Part shown: positions 1-10,087 of the stretch, piece by piece
Layout of the letters: each line of letters begins with the position of its first letter
Position numbering within the stretch: position 1 is the stretch's first letter
Assembly: GCF_032193805.1 (NCBI RefSeq)
Contig: NZ_JAVBIK010000001.1
Coordinates: forward strand, 310,001-374,000
Origin: Rhodoferax potami
Lineage (GTDB): Bacteria; Pseudomonadota; Gammaproteobacteria; Burkholderiales; Burkholderiaceae_C
Length of the DNA stretch: 64,000 bases
Direction: 5' to 3'
The notes under the pieces: model-generated
What the model was told of the DNA's origin: nothing
Seen by the model: only the letters and a program-made list of their open reading frames with translations
Database searches by the model: none
Position numbers and translations under genes: made by a program

Positions 1-231
1 CGGCATGGTAACGGCAGCCTGAAGCAATCTCACTTCCCTAGCGTGGGAGAACACAACACCAACCATACTGCGCTGCAAATGGCTGGGGGCAAGTACCGAT
101 CATCGCGGTGGAAACTGGGGGCGCCAGCTCGAGGGGCGCCAAGCGCATCTACGAGCAGGCCCTGCAATACACCCAGCGGTGCTAGGTGCAGAGCGTGCTG
201 GTCGGCAAGCCGCTTAACGGCGGCTCATGCT
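1..231. other. Left-edge stretch without a supported gene
   Basis: I see no convincing gene here. One plus-strand frame is open through it, but it only continues as an antisense shadow of the glycine-zipper gene, and its translation is low-complexity and resembles no family I know. A small GC-rich inverted repeat (GGCGCC arms near 130-155) is present without a T-run. The stretch may hold the 3' region of the minus-strand gene that ends at 232. Confidence 0.4.
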
Positions 232-708
232 TTATGGAGCGGCGTTCTTCTTGGCAATTTCATTGCCAACGTAGCCGCCACCGACTGCACCGGCGATGGT
301 GGCAAGGGTTTTGCCATCGCCGCTGCCAAACTGGTTGCCGACCAAGCCACCCACAACCGCGCCGATACCGATACCGACCGCGCTGTTTTTCTCGGCCGGA
401 GCAGCGGGAGTGGCAGCAGCTTGTGCGGGGGGCGTGGAGTTCGATGCCACTTGCGCAGAGGTCTTGGGAGTAGCAGGCTTTTGGCTCACAACTTTGGGCG
501 CAGGCGCTTTTGCAGTCGGTGCTGACACATTGGCCGGCGTGCTGGCGGTGAGGCCCGCGGGAGCAGTGGCACTGGAGTTGGGGAGCAGGCCTGTGAGCGC
601 AGCTGCGCCCAAAAGGCTCACAACGATGACGGAGCCTGCAGCGATCGCAATCACTGGATGCAAGCGCGACGCGCTGGGTTGCTGGAGAGTAGTGGGGTAT
701 GTGTTCAT
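232..708 (-). CDS. Glycine-zipper 2TM domain protein, membrane-anchored
   Basis: 158-residue protein of unknown exact role, probably tied to the cell envelope. Residues about 17-42 form one hydrophobic segment (VIAIAAGSVIVVSLLGAAAL). A long Ala/Pro/Thr/Lys linker (about 45-105) follows. The C-terminus (about 110-155) has the alternating glycines of the glycine-zipper 2TM fold (GIGIGAVVGGLVGNQFG, then AGAVGGGYVGNEIA), as in SlyB/PcP-type outer-membrane proteins. There is no lipobox, so the N-terminal helix is more likely an inner-membrane anchor or an uncleaved signal. It appears to be a single-gene unit, about 210 bases from the divergent nucleotidyltransferase gene. The domain call is firm; the function is not. 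Confidence 0.8.
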   Translation of the reverse strand: MNTYPTTLQQPSASRLHPVIAIAAGSVIVVSLLGAAALTGLLPNSSATAPAGLTASTPANVSAPTAKAPAPKVVSQKPATPKTSAQVASNSTPPAQAAATPAAPAEKNSAVGIGIGAVVGGLVGNQFGSGDGKTLATIAGAVGGGYVGNEIAKKNAAP

Positions 709-918
709 CGGGTGTCCTTATGGGGTGACTTGATACACCGCCAGTGTGGCGGCCCCCTGCTTTTGTCACCAGAGGACCTGATCCCGAATCGGCGTAGGAA
801 GCCGCCTACAAACTGTGGATCAGATTCACCGATGGCGGAAGGTTTGATGCAGTGAACTGCACTTGAAAAGACAGCTATCCAAGGCACAATGTCTCCCAAT
901 TAGTTCAACTCAGCACGT

Positions 919-1221
919 ATGCATCCCGCACTCCACCTTGATGAGCAAGCCTTGAAGCTGTTCTGTGAATCTCATCGGATTCGCAGCTTGGCCTTGTTTG
1001 GCTCACAAGCCAAAGGAACTGCGCGGTTCGACAGCGATATAGATTTATTAGTCGACTTTGAGCCCGACGGTGTACCTGGCCTGCTGGGTATGGCCGCGTT
1101 GGAGGATGAGCTTTCGGCCTTGGCGGGCGGACGCAAAGTAGATTTGCGCACACCAAGTGATTTGTCGCGGTACTTCAGAGACGAAGTCATGCGTACAGCC
1201 CAAGTGCAATATGCCCGCTGA
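919..1221 (+). CDS. MNT-type nucleotidyltransferase (MntA-like antitoxin), apparently orphan
   Basis: 100-residue minimal nucleotidyltransferase. The catalytic signature GSX10DXD is intact: GS at about residues 33-34 and D-I-D at about 45-47, with a third acidic position in the K-V-D-L strand near residue 79. In MntA/HepT toxin-antitoxin pairs this enzyme adds AMP to the HepT toxin, and the HepT gene normally overlaps or follows directly. Here the next gene (a DUF427 protein) is convergent, and no HepT/DUF86 frame is present on either side, so the partner is missing from this locus. It could be a remnant of a toxin-antitoxin module or a stand-alone enzyme. Confidence 0.8.
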   Translation: MHPALHLDEQALKLFCESHRIRSLALFGSQAKGTARFDSDIDLLVDFEPDGVPGLLGMAALEDELSALAGGRKVDLRTPSDLSRYFRDEVMRTAQVQYAR

Positions 1222-1262
1222 AGACCAGGCTCAGAAGCCTCAAATCGCCTCCGGGATTCGCC

Positions 1263-1544
1263 TCAAGCAGTGACTTGCACACCCTTCCAGAACGCCACAC
1301 GGTCGCGGACCATGGCGGCTTCGGGTTTGGGGTCGGCGTAGTACCAAACGGCGTCGATGTTCATTTCGCCGTTCACCATCAGCGAGTAGTAGCTGGCTTG
1401 GCCTTTCCAGGCGCAGCTGGTTTTGTGGTTGCTGAACTGCACGTAGTCGCGGTTCAGGCTGCTGGCGGGAAAGTAGTGGTTGCCTTCTACGAGCACGGTG
1501 TCGTCGCTCTGGGCAATCACAGTGCCGTTCCAAATGGCTTTCAT
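1263..1544 (-). CDS. DUF427 domain-containing protein
   Basis: 93-residue protein covering one DUF427 domain. It shows the typical W-N-G-x-V-I-A-x-S opening, the Y-F-P motif near residue 25 and the aromatic K-G-x-A-S-Y-Y strand near residue 50. DUF427 proteins are small soluble beta-rich proteins of unknown function. The ATG at 1544 was chosen because a GGAAACC purine stretch lies just upstream and the family begins at M-K-A; an in-frame extension to 1583 has no support. It is convergent with the nucleotidyltransferase gene (41-base gap) and lies upstream of the osmoprotectant importer on the opposite strand. Confidence 0.85.
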   Translation of the reverse strand: MKAIWNGTVIAQSDDTVLVEGNHYFPASSLNRDYVQFSNHKTSCAWKGQASYYSLMVNGEMNIDAVWYYADPKPEAAMVRDRVAFWKGVQVTA

Positions 1545-1658
1545 GGCGGTTTCCTTGGGGTATTGAGGGTGACATTGCAACACAGCTGCCAGTGCTGCGG
1601 GCCAACCGGGGGCAATCGGTTTCGCTTATCCTGTGGCCTCACTCTAAAGGCTCGCCCC

Positions 1659-2588
1659 ATGCTACCCACCACCCCTTTTATGCGCCGTCACCTTCTTGTA
1701 TTGGCCACCGGCCTGCTGGCCACCTTTGCCAGCCATGCCCAAAGCCCGGTGCGTGTGGGCTCCAAGATCGACACCGAAGGCAAGCTGCTCGGCAACATCG
1801 TGGTGCTGGCGCTGGAGGCCAATGGCATCAAAACAGAAAACAAGGTCTCGCTGGGCAACACCAAGGTGGTACGCACCGCCCTGCTGGCCGGCGAGATTGA
1901 CCTGTACCCCGAGTACACCGGCAACGGCGCCTTCATGCTGGGTGACGAAAGCAACAAGGCCTGGAAAGACCTGCGCGCTGGCTACGAGCTCGCCAAAAAG
2001 ATGGATCTTGAGAAAAACAAGGTCGTCTGGCTAGAGCCAGCCAACGCCAACAACACCTGGGCGATTGCAGTTCGCCGCGATGTGGCGGTAGCCAACAAGC
2101 TGCGCACCCTGGACGACATGGGCCAATACATCGCCAAGGGCGGCGCCTTCAAACTGGCTGCCTCGGCCGAGTTCATGGAGCGTGCTGACGCCATGCCCGC
2201 CTTCCAAGCTGCCTACGGATTCAAACTGCGCGCGGACCAGGCACTGGTGCTGGCAGGTGGCGACACCGCAGCCACCATCAAGGCCGCGGCCGAGAAAACA
2301 TCGGGCGTGAACGCCGCCATGGCCTACGGCACCGACGGCCCCGTGGCAGCCTTGGGCTTGGTCGTGATGGACGACCCCAAGGGTGTGCAACCGGTGTATG
2401 CCCCTGCCCCGCTGGTCCGTGAAGAGGTGCTCAAGCGCTACCCCGCCATTGCCACTGTGTTGGCACCCATCTTCAAATCGCTGGATGGCCCCACTTTGCA
2501 AATGCTGAATGCACGCATCCAACTCGAAGGCCAAGACCCACGCAAAGTGGCCACAACCTACCTGCAAAGCAAGGGCTTCTTGAAATAA
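1659..2588 (+). CDS. osmF: Osmoprotectant ABC transporter, periplasmic substrate-binding protein (OsmF/YehZ type)
   Basis: Binds glycine betaine or related quaternary amines in the periplasm and delivers them to the YehYXW permease complex. The 309-residue product has an N-terminal signal peptide (M-R-R-H-L-L-V-L-A-T-G-L, cleavage likely after S-H-A), then an OpuAC-type binding fold with V-R-V-G-S-K at the start of the mature protein and the E-I-D-L-Y-P-E-Y-T-G-N-G segment characteristic of the family. It may start at ATG 1659 or at ATG 1680; both leave a signal peptide. It is the first gene of a four-gene operon in the same order as Escherichia coli osmF-yehYXW. The exact substrate cannot be read from sequence. 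Confidence 0.9.
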   Translation: MLPTTPFMRRHLLVLATGLLATFASHAQSPVRVGSKIDTEGKLLGNIVVLALEANGIKTENKVSLGNTKVVRTALLAGEIDLYPEYTGNGAFMLGDESNKAWKDLRAGYELAKKMDLEKNKVVWLEPANANNTWAIAVRRDVAVANKLRTLDDMGQYIAKGGAFKLAASAEFMERADAMPAFQAAYGFKLRADQALVLAGGDTAATIKAAAEKTSGVNAAMAYGTDGPVAALGLVVMDDPKGVQPVYAPAPLVREEVLKRYPAIATVLAPIFKSLDGPTLQMLNARIQLEGQDPRKVATTYLQSKGFLK

Positions 2589-2599
2589 GCGCCGCCGTG

Positions 2600-3781
2600 A
2601 TGGACACGCGCCCCGAGCGCTGGAACCCGGTGCTGGCGCTGTGTATGGCGCTCGCATTGGGGGCCGCATGGGGCCTGCCCTTTGTGCGGGTCGCACCAAA
2701 CCGGCTGCTGTCTGGCGAGCCGGTTTTTTTATGGCAATGGCTGCCGGGCACCAGTGCGTGGGTGGCAGCAGCCCTGGCGCTCGGGCTGGGGGTGTTGTGC
2801 CTAGCGCTTGTGCAAGCCCACCGCCGGGCCGTGCAGGCCTCAGCGGCGCTGGTGCTATCGGCAGGCCTGGCCGCACTGTGGCTGGCGGCCGGCCACCATG
2901 CCAGCAGCGTCAGCCTAGCCAACCAAGCAGACAACCCACTGGTCCGCACTTCGTTGGGTGCCGGTTTTTGGACGCTGGCGGCACTGGCGTGGATGGCGGC
3001 ACTCGACGCAGTCGCCCGCTTGCAACTCAAGACCCTGCCACGCTTGCTGCTGCAAAGCACTTTGTTCGCGCCCCTATTGCTGTCGTTGAGTGCGGGGCAA
3101 GACTTGTCCATCGCCAAGGAGTACGCCAACCAGAGCGATGTGTTCGGCCCCGCCATCGTGCGCCATTTGCAGATCGTGTTGCTGGCTATTGCGCCGGCCG
3201 TGGTCATCGGCGTGCCGCTGGCCTGGCGCATGACCCGCGAACCGCGCCTGCGCGAGACGCTGTTGCCGGTGCTGAATGTGATTCAAACCATCCCGTCCAT
3301 CGCCCTGTTCGGCTTGCTGATGGCGCCTCTGGCGTGGCTGGCAGTGCAGGCACCCATGTTGGGCCGGCTGGGGATCAGCGGTGTGGGCCTGGCGCCTGCG
3401 GTGCTGGCGCTGCTGCTGTATGCGCTGCTGCCCATCGTGCGCTCGGCGTTGGCCGGGCTGGAGCAGGTACCCGTAGCCACCGTGACCGCAGCGCGCGCCA
3501 TGGGCATGACACCTAGGCAAGTGCTCTGGCATGTGGAGCTGCCGCTGGCCTTGCCGGTGCTGCTGATCGGACTGCGCACGGCGGTAGTGCAAACCACGGG
3601 TCTGGCTGCAGTGACCGCACTGGTGGGTGCGGGTGGATTGGGCAGCATCATGTTTGACGGCTTGTTCAGCGCGGCCAACGAGCTGGTGATGCTGGGTGTG
3701 ATTCCCATCGTGCTGCTGGCTTTGCTGGCAGACCATTTTTTCAAGGCGCTCGGCACCTTGCTGGAGACGCCCGCCGCATGA
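2600..3781 (+). CDS. yehY: Osmoprotectant ABC transporter permease (YehY type)
   Basis: 393-residue inner-membrane permease. The N-terminal third adds several extra hydrophobic helices before the OpuC/ProW-like permease domain (about residues 190-390), which explains why it is much longer than the second permease of the operon; E. coli YehY shows the same design. The cytoplasmic loop that couples to the ATPase is visible as A-A-R-A-M-G-M-T-P-R-Q-V-L near residue 300. Start codon: ATG at 2600, with an adjacent in-frame GTG at 2597. It lies 11 bases after the binding protein gene, and its TGA overlaps the ATG of the ATPase gene (ATGA), indicating translational coupling. Confidence 0.9.
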   Translation: MDTRPERWNPVLALCMALALGAAWGLPFVRVAPNRLLSGEPVFLWQWLPGTSAWVAAALALGLGVLCLALVQAHRRAVQASAALVLSAGLAALWLAAGHHASSVSLANQADNPLVRTSLGAGFWTLAALAWMAALDAVARLQLKTLPRLLLQSTLFAPLLLSLSAGQDLSIAKEYANQSDVFGPAIVRHLQIVLLAIAPAVVIGVPLAWRMTREPRLRETLLPVLNVIQTIPSIALFGLLMAPLAWLAVQAPMLGRLGISGVGLAPAVLALLLYALLPIVRSALAGLEQVPVATVTAARAMGMTPRQVLWHVELPLALPVLLIGLRTAVVQTTGLAAVTALVGAGGLGSIMFDGLFSAANELVMLGVIPIVLLALLADHFFKALGTLLETPAA

Positions 3782-4716
3782 TTACTTTTGACCACACCTG
3801 CAAGTCTTACGACGGCACACCGGCCATCACCGACCTGAACCTGCATATCACTCAAGGCGAACTGGTAGTGCTGCTTGGCCCCTCGGGCTCTGGCAAATCG
3901 ACCGCGCTGAAGATGATCAACCGCATGGTCGATCACGATGGCGGCCGCATTCTGCTCAACGGCGAAGAAATTTACAGCTTCAATGTGCAGGACTTGCGCC
4001 GCCGCATGGGCTACGCGATTCAGTCGGTGGGCCTGTTCCCGCACTGGACCGTGGCGCGCAACATCGCCACCGTGCCCACGCTGCTAGGCTGGGATGCCGC
4101 CCGCGTGCAAGCCCGGGTCACGGAGCTGTTGCAACTGTTGGACATGGCCCCCGAGTCATACGCCAGCCGCTACCCGCACCAGCTCTCCGGCGGGCAACAG
4201 CAGCGGGTGGGCGTGGCGCGCGCGCTGGCCGCCGACCCCGATGTGCTGCTGATGGACGAGCCCTTTGGCGCGCTGGACCCGGTGACCCGCGCAACGTTAC
4301 AACTGGAGCTCAAGCGCATTCACCGCGCCACCGGCAAAACCATTGTGCTGGTTACCCACGACATTGACGAAGCCCTGCTGCTGGCTACCCGCATCGTGCT
4401 GCTGTACCAAGGCCGCATCGCGCAAGTGGGCACGCCGCTGGAGTTGCTGCAGCAACCCGCCAGCGACTTTGTGGCCGACTTTATGGGGCGCGCAGACTTG
4501 GGGCTCAAGCAGCTCTCGCTGCGGCCGATTGCACCCTTGGTGCAAGCGCTAAAGGGGGCCACGCCAGCCCACGCAATTGCCGATACCGCCACGGTGCGGG
4601 AGGCTATTTCGCAGATGGCGGCGCTGGGCGTGTCGTGCCTGGGCGTCATTAACCCGAGCGGCTCGGTACTGGGCCAGGTGAGCGCCGCCAATTTGCTGGA
4701 AGCACGGCATGGCTAA
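3778..4716 (+). CDS. yehX: Osmoprotectant ABC transporter ATP-binding protein (YehX type)
   Basis: 312-residue ATPase that energises the osmoprotectant importer. It has Walker [10 protein letters not shown] near residue 37, the signature L-S-G-G-Q-Q-Q-R near residue 139, Walker [12 protein letters not shown] near residue 158 and the switch histidine in V-T-H-D. The C-terminal extension after about residue 240 contains a single CBS-like module ([10 protein letters not shown]), as in OpuCA/ProV-type ATPases, where CBS domains sense ionic strength. The gene overlaps the upstream permease gene by 4 bases and the next permease gene by 8 bases. Confidence 0.92.
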   Translation: MITFDHTCKSYDGTPAITDLNLHITQGELVVLLGPSGSGKSTALKMINRMVDHDGGRILLNGEEIYSFNVQDLRRRMGYAIQSVGLFPHWTVARNIATVPTLLGWDAARVQARVTELLQLLDMAPESYASRYPHQLSGGQQQRVGVARALAADPDVLLMDEPFGALDPVTRATLQLELKRIHRATGKTIVLVTHDIDEALLLATRIVLLYQGRIAQVGTPLELLQQPASDFVADFMGRADLGLKQLSLRPIAPLVQALKGATPAHAIADTATVREAISQMAALGVSCLGVINPSGSVLGQVSAANLLEARHG

Positions 4717-5491
4717 GGCACCGCGGCACTCACCCCGCTGGTGGAATGACCGGCTGCTGTGGACGCTGGCCGCGCTGCTCGCGCTGGCCTATGGCCTGCC
4801 ACACAGCACGCCTGTGTTTGCCGCGCTTTTCCCGGCCCTACCTCGTCCGGTGTATTTGCAAGAGCCCTTGGCTCAATTGCTCTGGCAGCACTTGGGGCTA
4901 GTGCTGTTGTCCAGCGCAATTGCTATTCTGCTGGGCACAGCCGCAGGCGTGGCGGCCACGCGGCCTGCGGGCCGTGCCTTCAGGCCCTTGCTGGAGGCTC
5001 TGGCCGCCATGGGCCAAACTTTTCCACCGGTGGCAATCTTGGCAGTGGCCGTGCCGGCGGTCGGTTTCGGGGAGCTACCGGCCCTGATTGCTTTGTCACT
5101 CTTCGGGCTCTTGCCCGTGTTGCAAGCCACGCTGGCGGGGGTGGAGTCGGTGCCGCGCCCGGTGCTGGAATCCGCCCGCGCCATGGGCCTGTCACCTCGG
5201 CACATCCTCACGCAGGCGCAGATTCCGCTGGCCCTGCCGCTGTGGCTGGCGGGGGTGCGCACCTCGGTCATCGTCAATATCGGCACCGCGGCCATTGCCT
5301 CCACCGTGGGGGCCAAAACCTTGGGCTCGCCGATCATCGTGGGACTCTCGGGGTTTAACACCGCGTATGTGTTGCAAGGCGCGGTACTGGTAGGCCTGCT
5401 GGCGATCTCGGCCGACCTCGCGTTTGATCGCCTGGCGCGACGACTGCAGTGGAACACCACTGACACTGCTGGCAAAACGCTCCTGAATTGA
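4709..5491 (+). CDS. yehW: Osmoprotectant ABC transporter permease (YehW type)
   Basis: 260-residue inner-membrane permease of the binding-protein-dependent type, with about six predicted helices and the coupling loop [12 protein letters not shown] near residue 158. It is the last gene of the osmF-yehYXW operon. The last codons and the TGA stop (5489-5491) fall inside a copy of the dispersed palindromic repeat, so the native C-terminus may have been replaced by repeat sequence. The family otherwise has a similar length (E. coli YehW is about 240 residues). Confidence 0.9.
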   Translation: MAKAPRHSPRWWNDRLLWTLAALLALAYGLPHSTPVFAALFPALPRPVYLQEPLAQLLWQHLGLVLLSSAIAILLGTAAGVAATRPAGRAFRPLLEALAAMGQTFPPVAILAVAVPAVGFGELPALIALSLFGLLPVLQATLAGVESVPRPVLESARAMGLSPRHILTQAQIPLALPLWLAGVRTSVIVNIGTAAIASTVGAKTLGSPIIVGLSGFNTAYVLQGAVLVGLLAISADLAFDRLARRLQWNTTDTAGKTLLN

Positions 5492-5530
5492 TAGCTACTC
5501 GCGCAGATTTCACGGGCGCAAGAGCACTCT
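5481..5530 (+). repeat. Dispersed palindromic repeat, copy 1 (3' end of yehW)
   Basis: The sequence CTGAATTGATAGCTACTCGC followed by GCAG, a spacer and GGGCGC matches the shared pattern of other copies in this window (e.g. 11344, 18454, 34750): an A+T-rich GCTAT/ATAGC palindrome, then a GCGCA core, then GGGCGC. It supplies the stop codon of the yehW-type gene. Confidence 0.7.
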
Positions 5531-5612
5531 TTGATCTGAAATTGCGGCGTATCAAGATGCCAGCGTGTCGTTGTACCTACAGTGGGTTTTTCCTTATCCC
5601 ACGGTACACCCC

Positions 5613-5962
5613 ATGAGCTCTTTCGACCACAGCACCCTCATCAAGCAGATCAACGAAAACCTGGGCCCCCTGCGCAAGGCACAACCTGAGGCCATGCAAG
5701 GATTTGGGCTGTTGGCCAAGGCATCGATGGCGGAAGGCGCCCTGAGCGCAAAACACAAAGAGTTGATGGCGCTGGCCATCGGCATTACCCAGCACTGCTC
5801 GGGCTGCATAGGCTTTCATGTGAAGGCCTTGCACAAGCTGGGCTGCACCCGTGCTGAGCTGGACGAGATGTTGGCCGTGTGCGTCTACATGGGCGGCGGC
5901 CCTGCCCTGATGTACGCCGCAGAAGCCACCGCAGCCTGGGACGCCATGGCGCCCCAGACGGC

Positions 5963-5966
<4 letters not shown>
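5613..5966 (+). CDS. Carboxymuconolactone decarboxylase / AhpD-like family protein
   Basis: 117-residue AhpD-like protein. The hallmark E-x11-C-S-G-C-x3-H segment is present ([10 protein letters not shown], then H-C-S-G-C-I-G-F-H near residue 65), the redox Cys pair plus His of alkylhydroperoxidase-type members, suggesting a peroxidase or thiol-disulfide role. The ATG at 5613 fits the family N-terminus; an upstream in-frame start at 5565 would add 16 unconserved residues. Its TAA (5964-5966) overlaps the stop of the convergent clpB gene (5963-5965) through a shared TTAA. A housekeeping stress role next to clpB is plausible but inferred. Confidence 0.88.
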
Positions 5967-8554
<2,588 letters not shown>

Positions 8555-8590
8555 GGGGTTACTCCTCACGGTTCATCCGTTGATGCATCA

Positions 8591-8617
8591 GCTTGGGCCC
8601 TGGCGATGGTTTTCAAG
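8591..8617 (-). promoter_or_regulatory. Sigma-32 (heat-shock) promoter of clpB
   Basis: Read on the minus strand, CTTGAAA (8617-8611) is followed after 13 bases by CCCAAGC (8597-8591). This closely matches the RpoH consensus CTTGAAA-N13-17-CCCATNT. It sits about 40 bases before the clpB start codon, as expected for a heat-shock gene. Confidence 0.75.
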
Positions 8618-8713
8618 TCACCGCCAGTGGTGATGTTTGACCTAGCGCAAACTCTGGGCTGAAAGACCCCGGAGCCCGATAATGCGTGCTGGCCATTTTG
8701 TCGTTGAGTCCGC

Positions 8714-9304
8714 ATGCAAGTCCACCAGTTTCAAGTCAGCTATATCGCCGAGCAAGACCGCCTGCTGGTGCGGATGAACTCGACCGCGGGCGATGAGCAA
8801 GGCCTGTGGCTAACCCGCCGTTTGATGCTGGACCTGTTCCCCCATCTCGACAAGGCAGTGCACGAGCTCAGCCTGAGCGATCCGCAGGTCGTGGGCCATG
8901 ACGGTGCGGCCGAAGGTGCCGTGCGAGACCACCAGCAGGCGGAGACTCTGGGCCAGTCAGACTTCCAGACCCCGTATCAAGAGGCATCGCCCGACGCAGA
9001 CGGGCCGCTCTTAGTGACAGCAGCCCACTACCAGCTGCTAAACAAACACGAAATGAGCTTGCGCTTTGACGAATCGTGCCAAGGACAAACGGAGTCCCGT
9101 ACCGTCGAAATCCATATGGTGAGCGAAACGGCGTTGGCTTTGCTCCATGTGTTGCGCCTGGGTTTGCAGGCCAGCGGATGGGGAATCAGCGGCGCAAATC
9201 AACCGAATACCCAGTCCGCGTTGCTCACCCAGGCTTCTCTGGACGCGGACACCAGCGACTGGGATGCATTTGCCCTCGCTGAACGCCCCAAGTACCTGAA
9301 CTGA
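8714..9304 (+). CDS. Hypothetical protein, unrecognised family
   Basis: I do not recognise this 196-residue protein beyond a general likeness to uncharacterised proteins of Burkholderiales. It has no signal peptide or membrane segment and is acidic and probably cytoplasmic. Visible features are an N-terminal stretch M-Q-V-H-Q-F-Q-V-S-Y-I-A-E-Q-D-R-L-L-V-R, a W-L-T-R-R motif near residue 35, a hydrophilic middle (about 65-95) and beta-rich strands after residue 100. Codon use and composition match its neighbours. It is convergent with moaE and divergent from clpB with about 160 bases between starts. It is a single-gene unit. Confidence 0.7.
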   Translation: MQVHQFQVSYIAEQDRLLVRMNSTAGDEQGLWLTRRLMLDLFPHLDKAVHELSLSDPQVVGHDGAAEGAVRDHQQAETLGQSDFQTPYQEASPDADGPLLVTAAHYQLLNKHEMSLRFDESCQGQTESRTVEIHMVSETALALLHVLRLGLQASGWGISGANQPNTQSALLTQASLDADTSDWDAFALAERPKYLN

Positions 9305-9316
9305 GCCCTTGCCCGG

Positions 9317-9826
9317 TCAAGCGTTGCGGGCGGCAATGCCCCAGCGGGCCAAGGCCTCATCGTCGCTCACCCGCGCATCCACCCAGTGAGCGCCTTCGGG
9401 CGTGGTCTCTTTTTTCCAGAACGGTGCCTGGGTCTTGAGGTAATCCATGATGAATTCACAGGCTTGAAAACTCTGGCCACGGTGGGCGGAGCTTACGGCG
9501 ACCAGCACCACCCCCTCGGTGGGCTGCAGCACACCCACCCGGTGTACCACCCGCGCGCCCAGGATATCGAAGCGGGCAAACGCGGCGTCCACCATGGCTT
9601 CAATCGACTTCTCAGTCATACCTGGGTAGTGTTCCAGCTCTAGGGTCTGGACCGAGCCTGCAGCGCCCGGCGCATTGCGGTCACGCACCGTGCCGACAAA
9701 ACTGCACACCGCACCGACGCGGGGGTCACCCGCCTGCAGCGCAGCGAGTTCAGCAGCGACGTCGAAGGCAACCTCTTGGATTCGTACCTGCGCGCCAGCG
9801 CCGTGTAGATTGTTCGGAGCCACCAT
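9317..9826 (-). CDS. moaE: Molybdopterin synthase catalytic subunit MoaE
   Basis: 169-residue large subunit of molybdopterin synthase, which inserts two sulfurs carried by the MoaD C-terminus into precursor Z (cPMP). Family marks are F-V-G-T-V-R-D near residue 46, L-E-L-E-H-Y-P-G-M near 65, the S-S-A-H-R motif near 115 and the catalytic P-F-W-K-K-E segment near 138 with the conserved lysines. ATG 9826 was chosen; a TTG three codons earlier is possible. The gene lies 9 bases after moaD and is the last of moeA-moaD-moaE. Confidence 0.95.
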   Translation of the reverse strand: MVAPNNLHGAGAQVRIQEVAFDVAAELAALQAGDPRVGAVCSFVGTVRDRNAPGAAGSVQTLELEHYPGMTEKSIEAMVDAAFARFDILGARVVHRVGVLQPTEGVVLVAVSSAHRGQSFQACEFIMDYLKTQAPFWKKETTPEGAHWVDARVSDDEALARWGIAARNA

Positions 9827-9835
9827 GGGTCTCAA

Positions 9836-10087
9836 TCAACCACCGGTCACCGGCGGGAAAAACGCGACCTCACAGCCTTCGTGCAAGGAGTCGCCGGGCG
9901 CACTCATCACCTGGTTCAGCGCCATCCGCACAGAGCGGTCCGTGCCCAAGGCCTCGGCGCCGGGTCCGCCGCGGGCCATCAACTCCGCGCGCAACTGCGC
10001 CAAGGTGGTGGCTGCCGTGTCAAGCACTTCGCTGGAAGTGCCCATGGCCTCTCGCATGGAGGCGAAGTACCGCACCGTGACCCTCAT
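9836..10087 (-). CDS. moaD: Molybdopterin synthase sulfur carrier subunit MoaD
   Basis: 83-residue ubiquitin-like sulfur carrier. It begins M-R-V-T-V-R-Y-F-A-S and ends in the essential Gly-Gly (V-T-G-G), which is adenylated by MoeB and converted to a thiocarboxylate. The ATG at 10087 overlaps the moeA stop (ATGA), showing translational coupling; a longer in-frame upstream extension lies inside moeA and is rejected. Confidence 0.95.
   Translation of the reverse strand: MRVTVRYFASMREAMGTSSEVLDTAATTLAQLRAELMARGGPGAEALGTDRSVRMALNQVMSAPGDSLHEGCEVAFFPPVTGG

Noticed and set aside
43..525. Plus-strand frame at the left edge
   Set aside because: It overlaps the glycine-zipper gene in antisense and has a Cys/Arg/Ser-rich, unlikely protein sequence.
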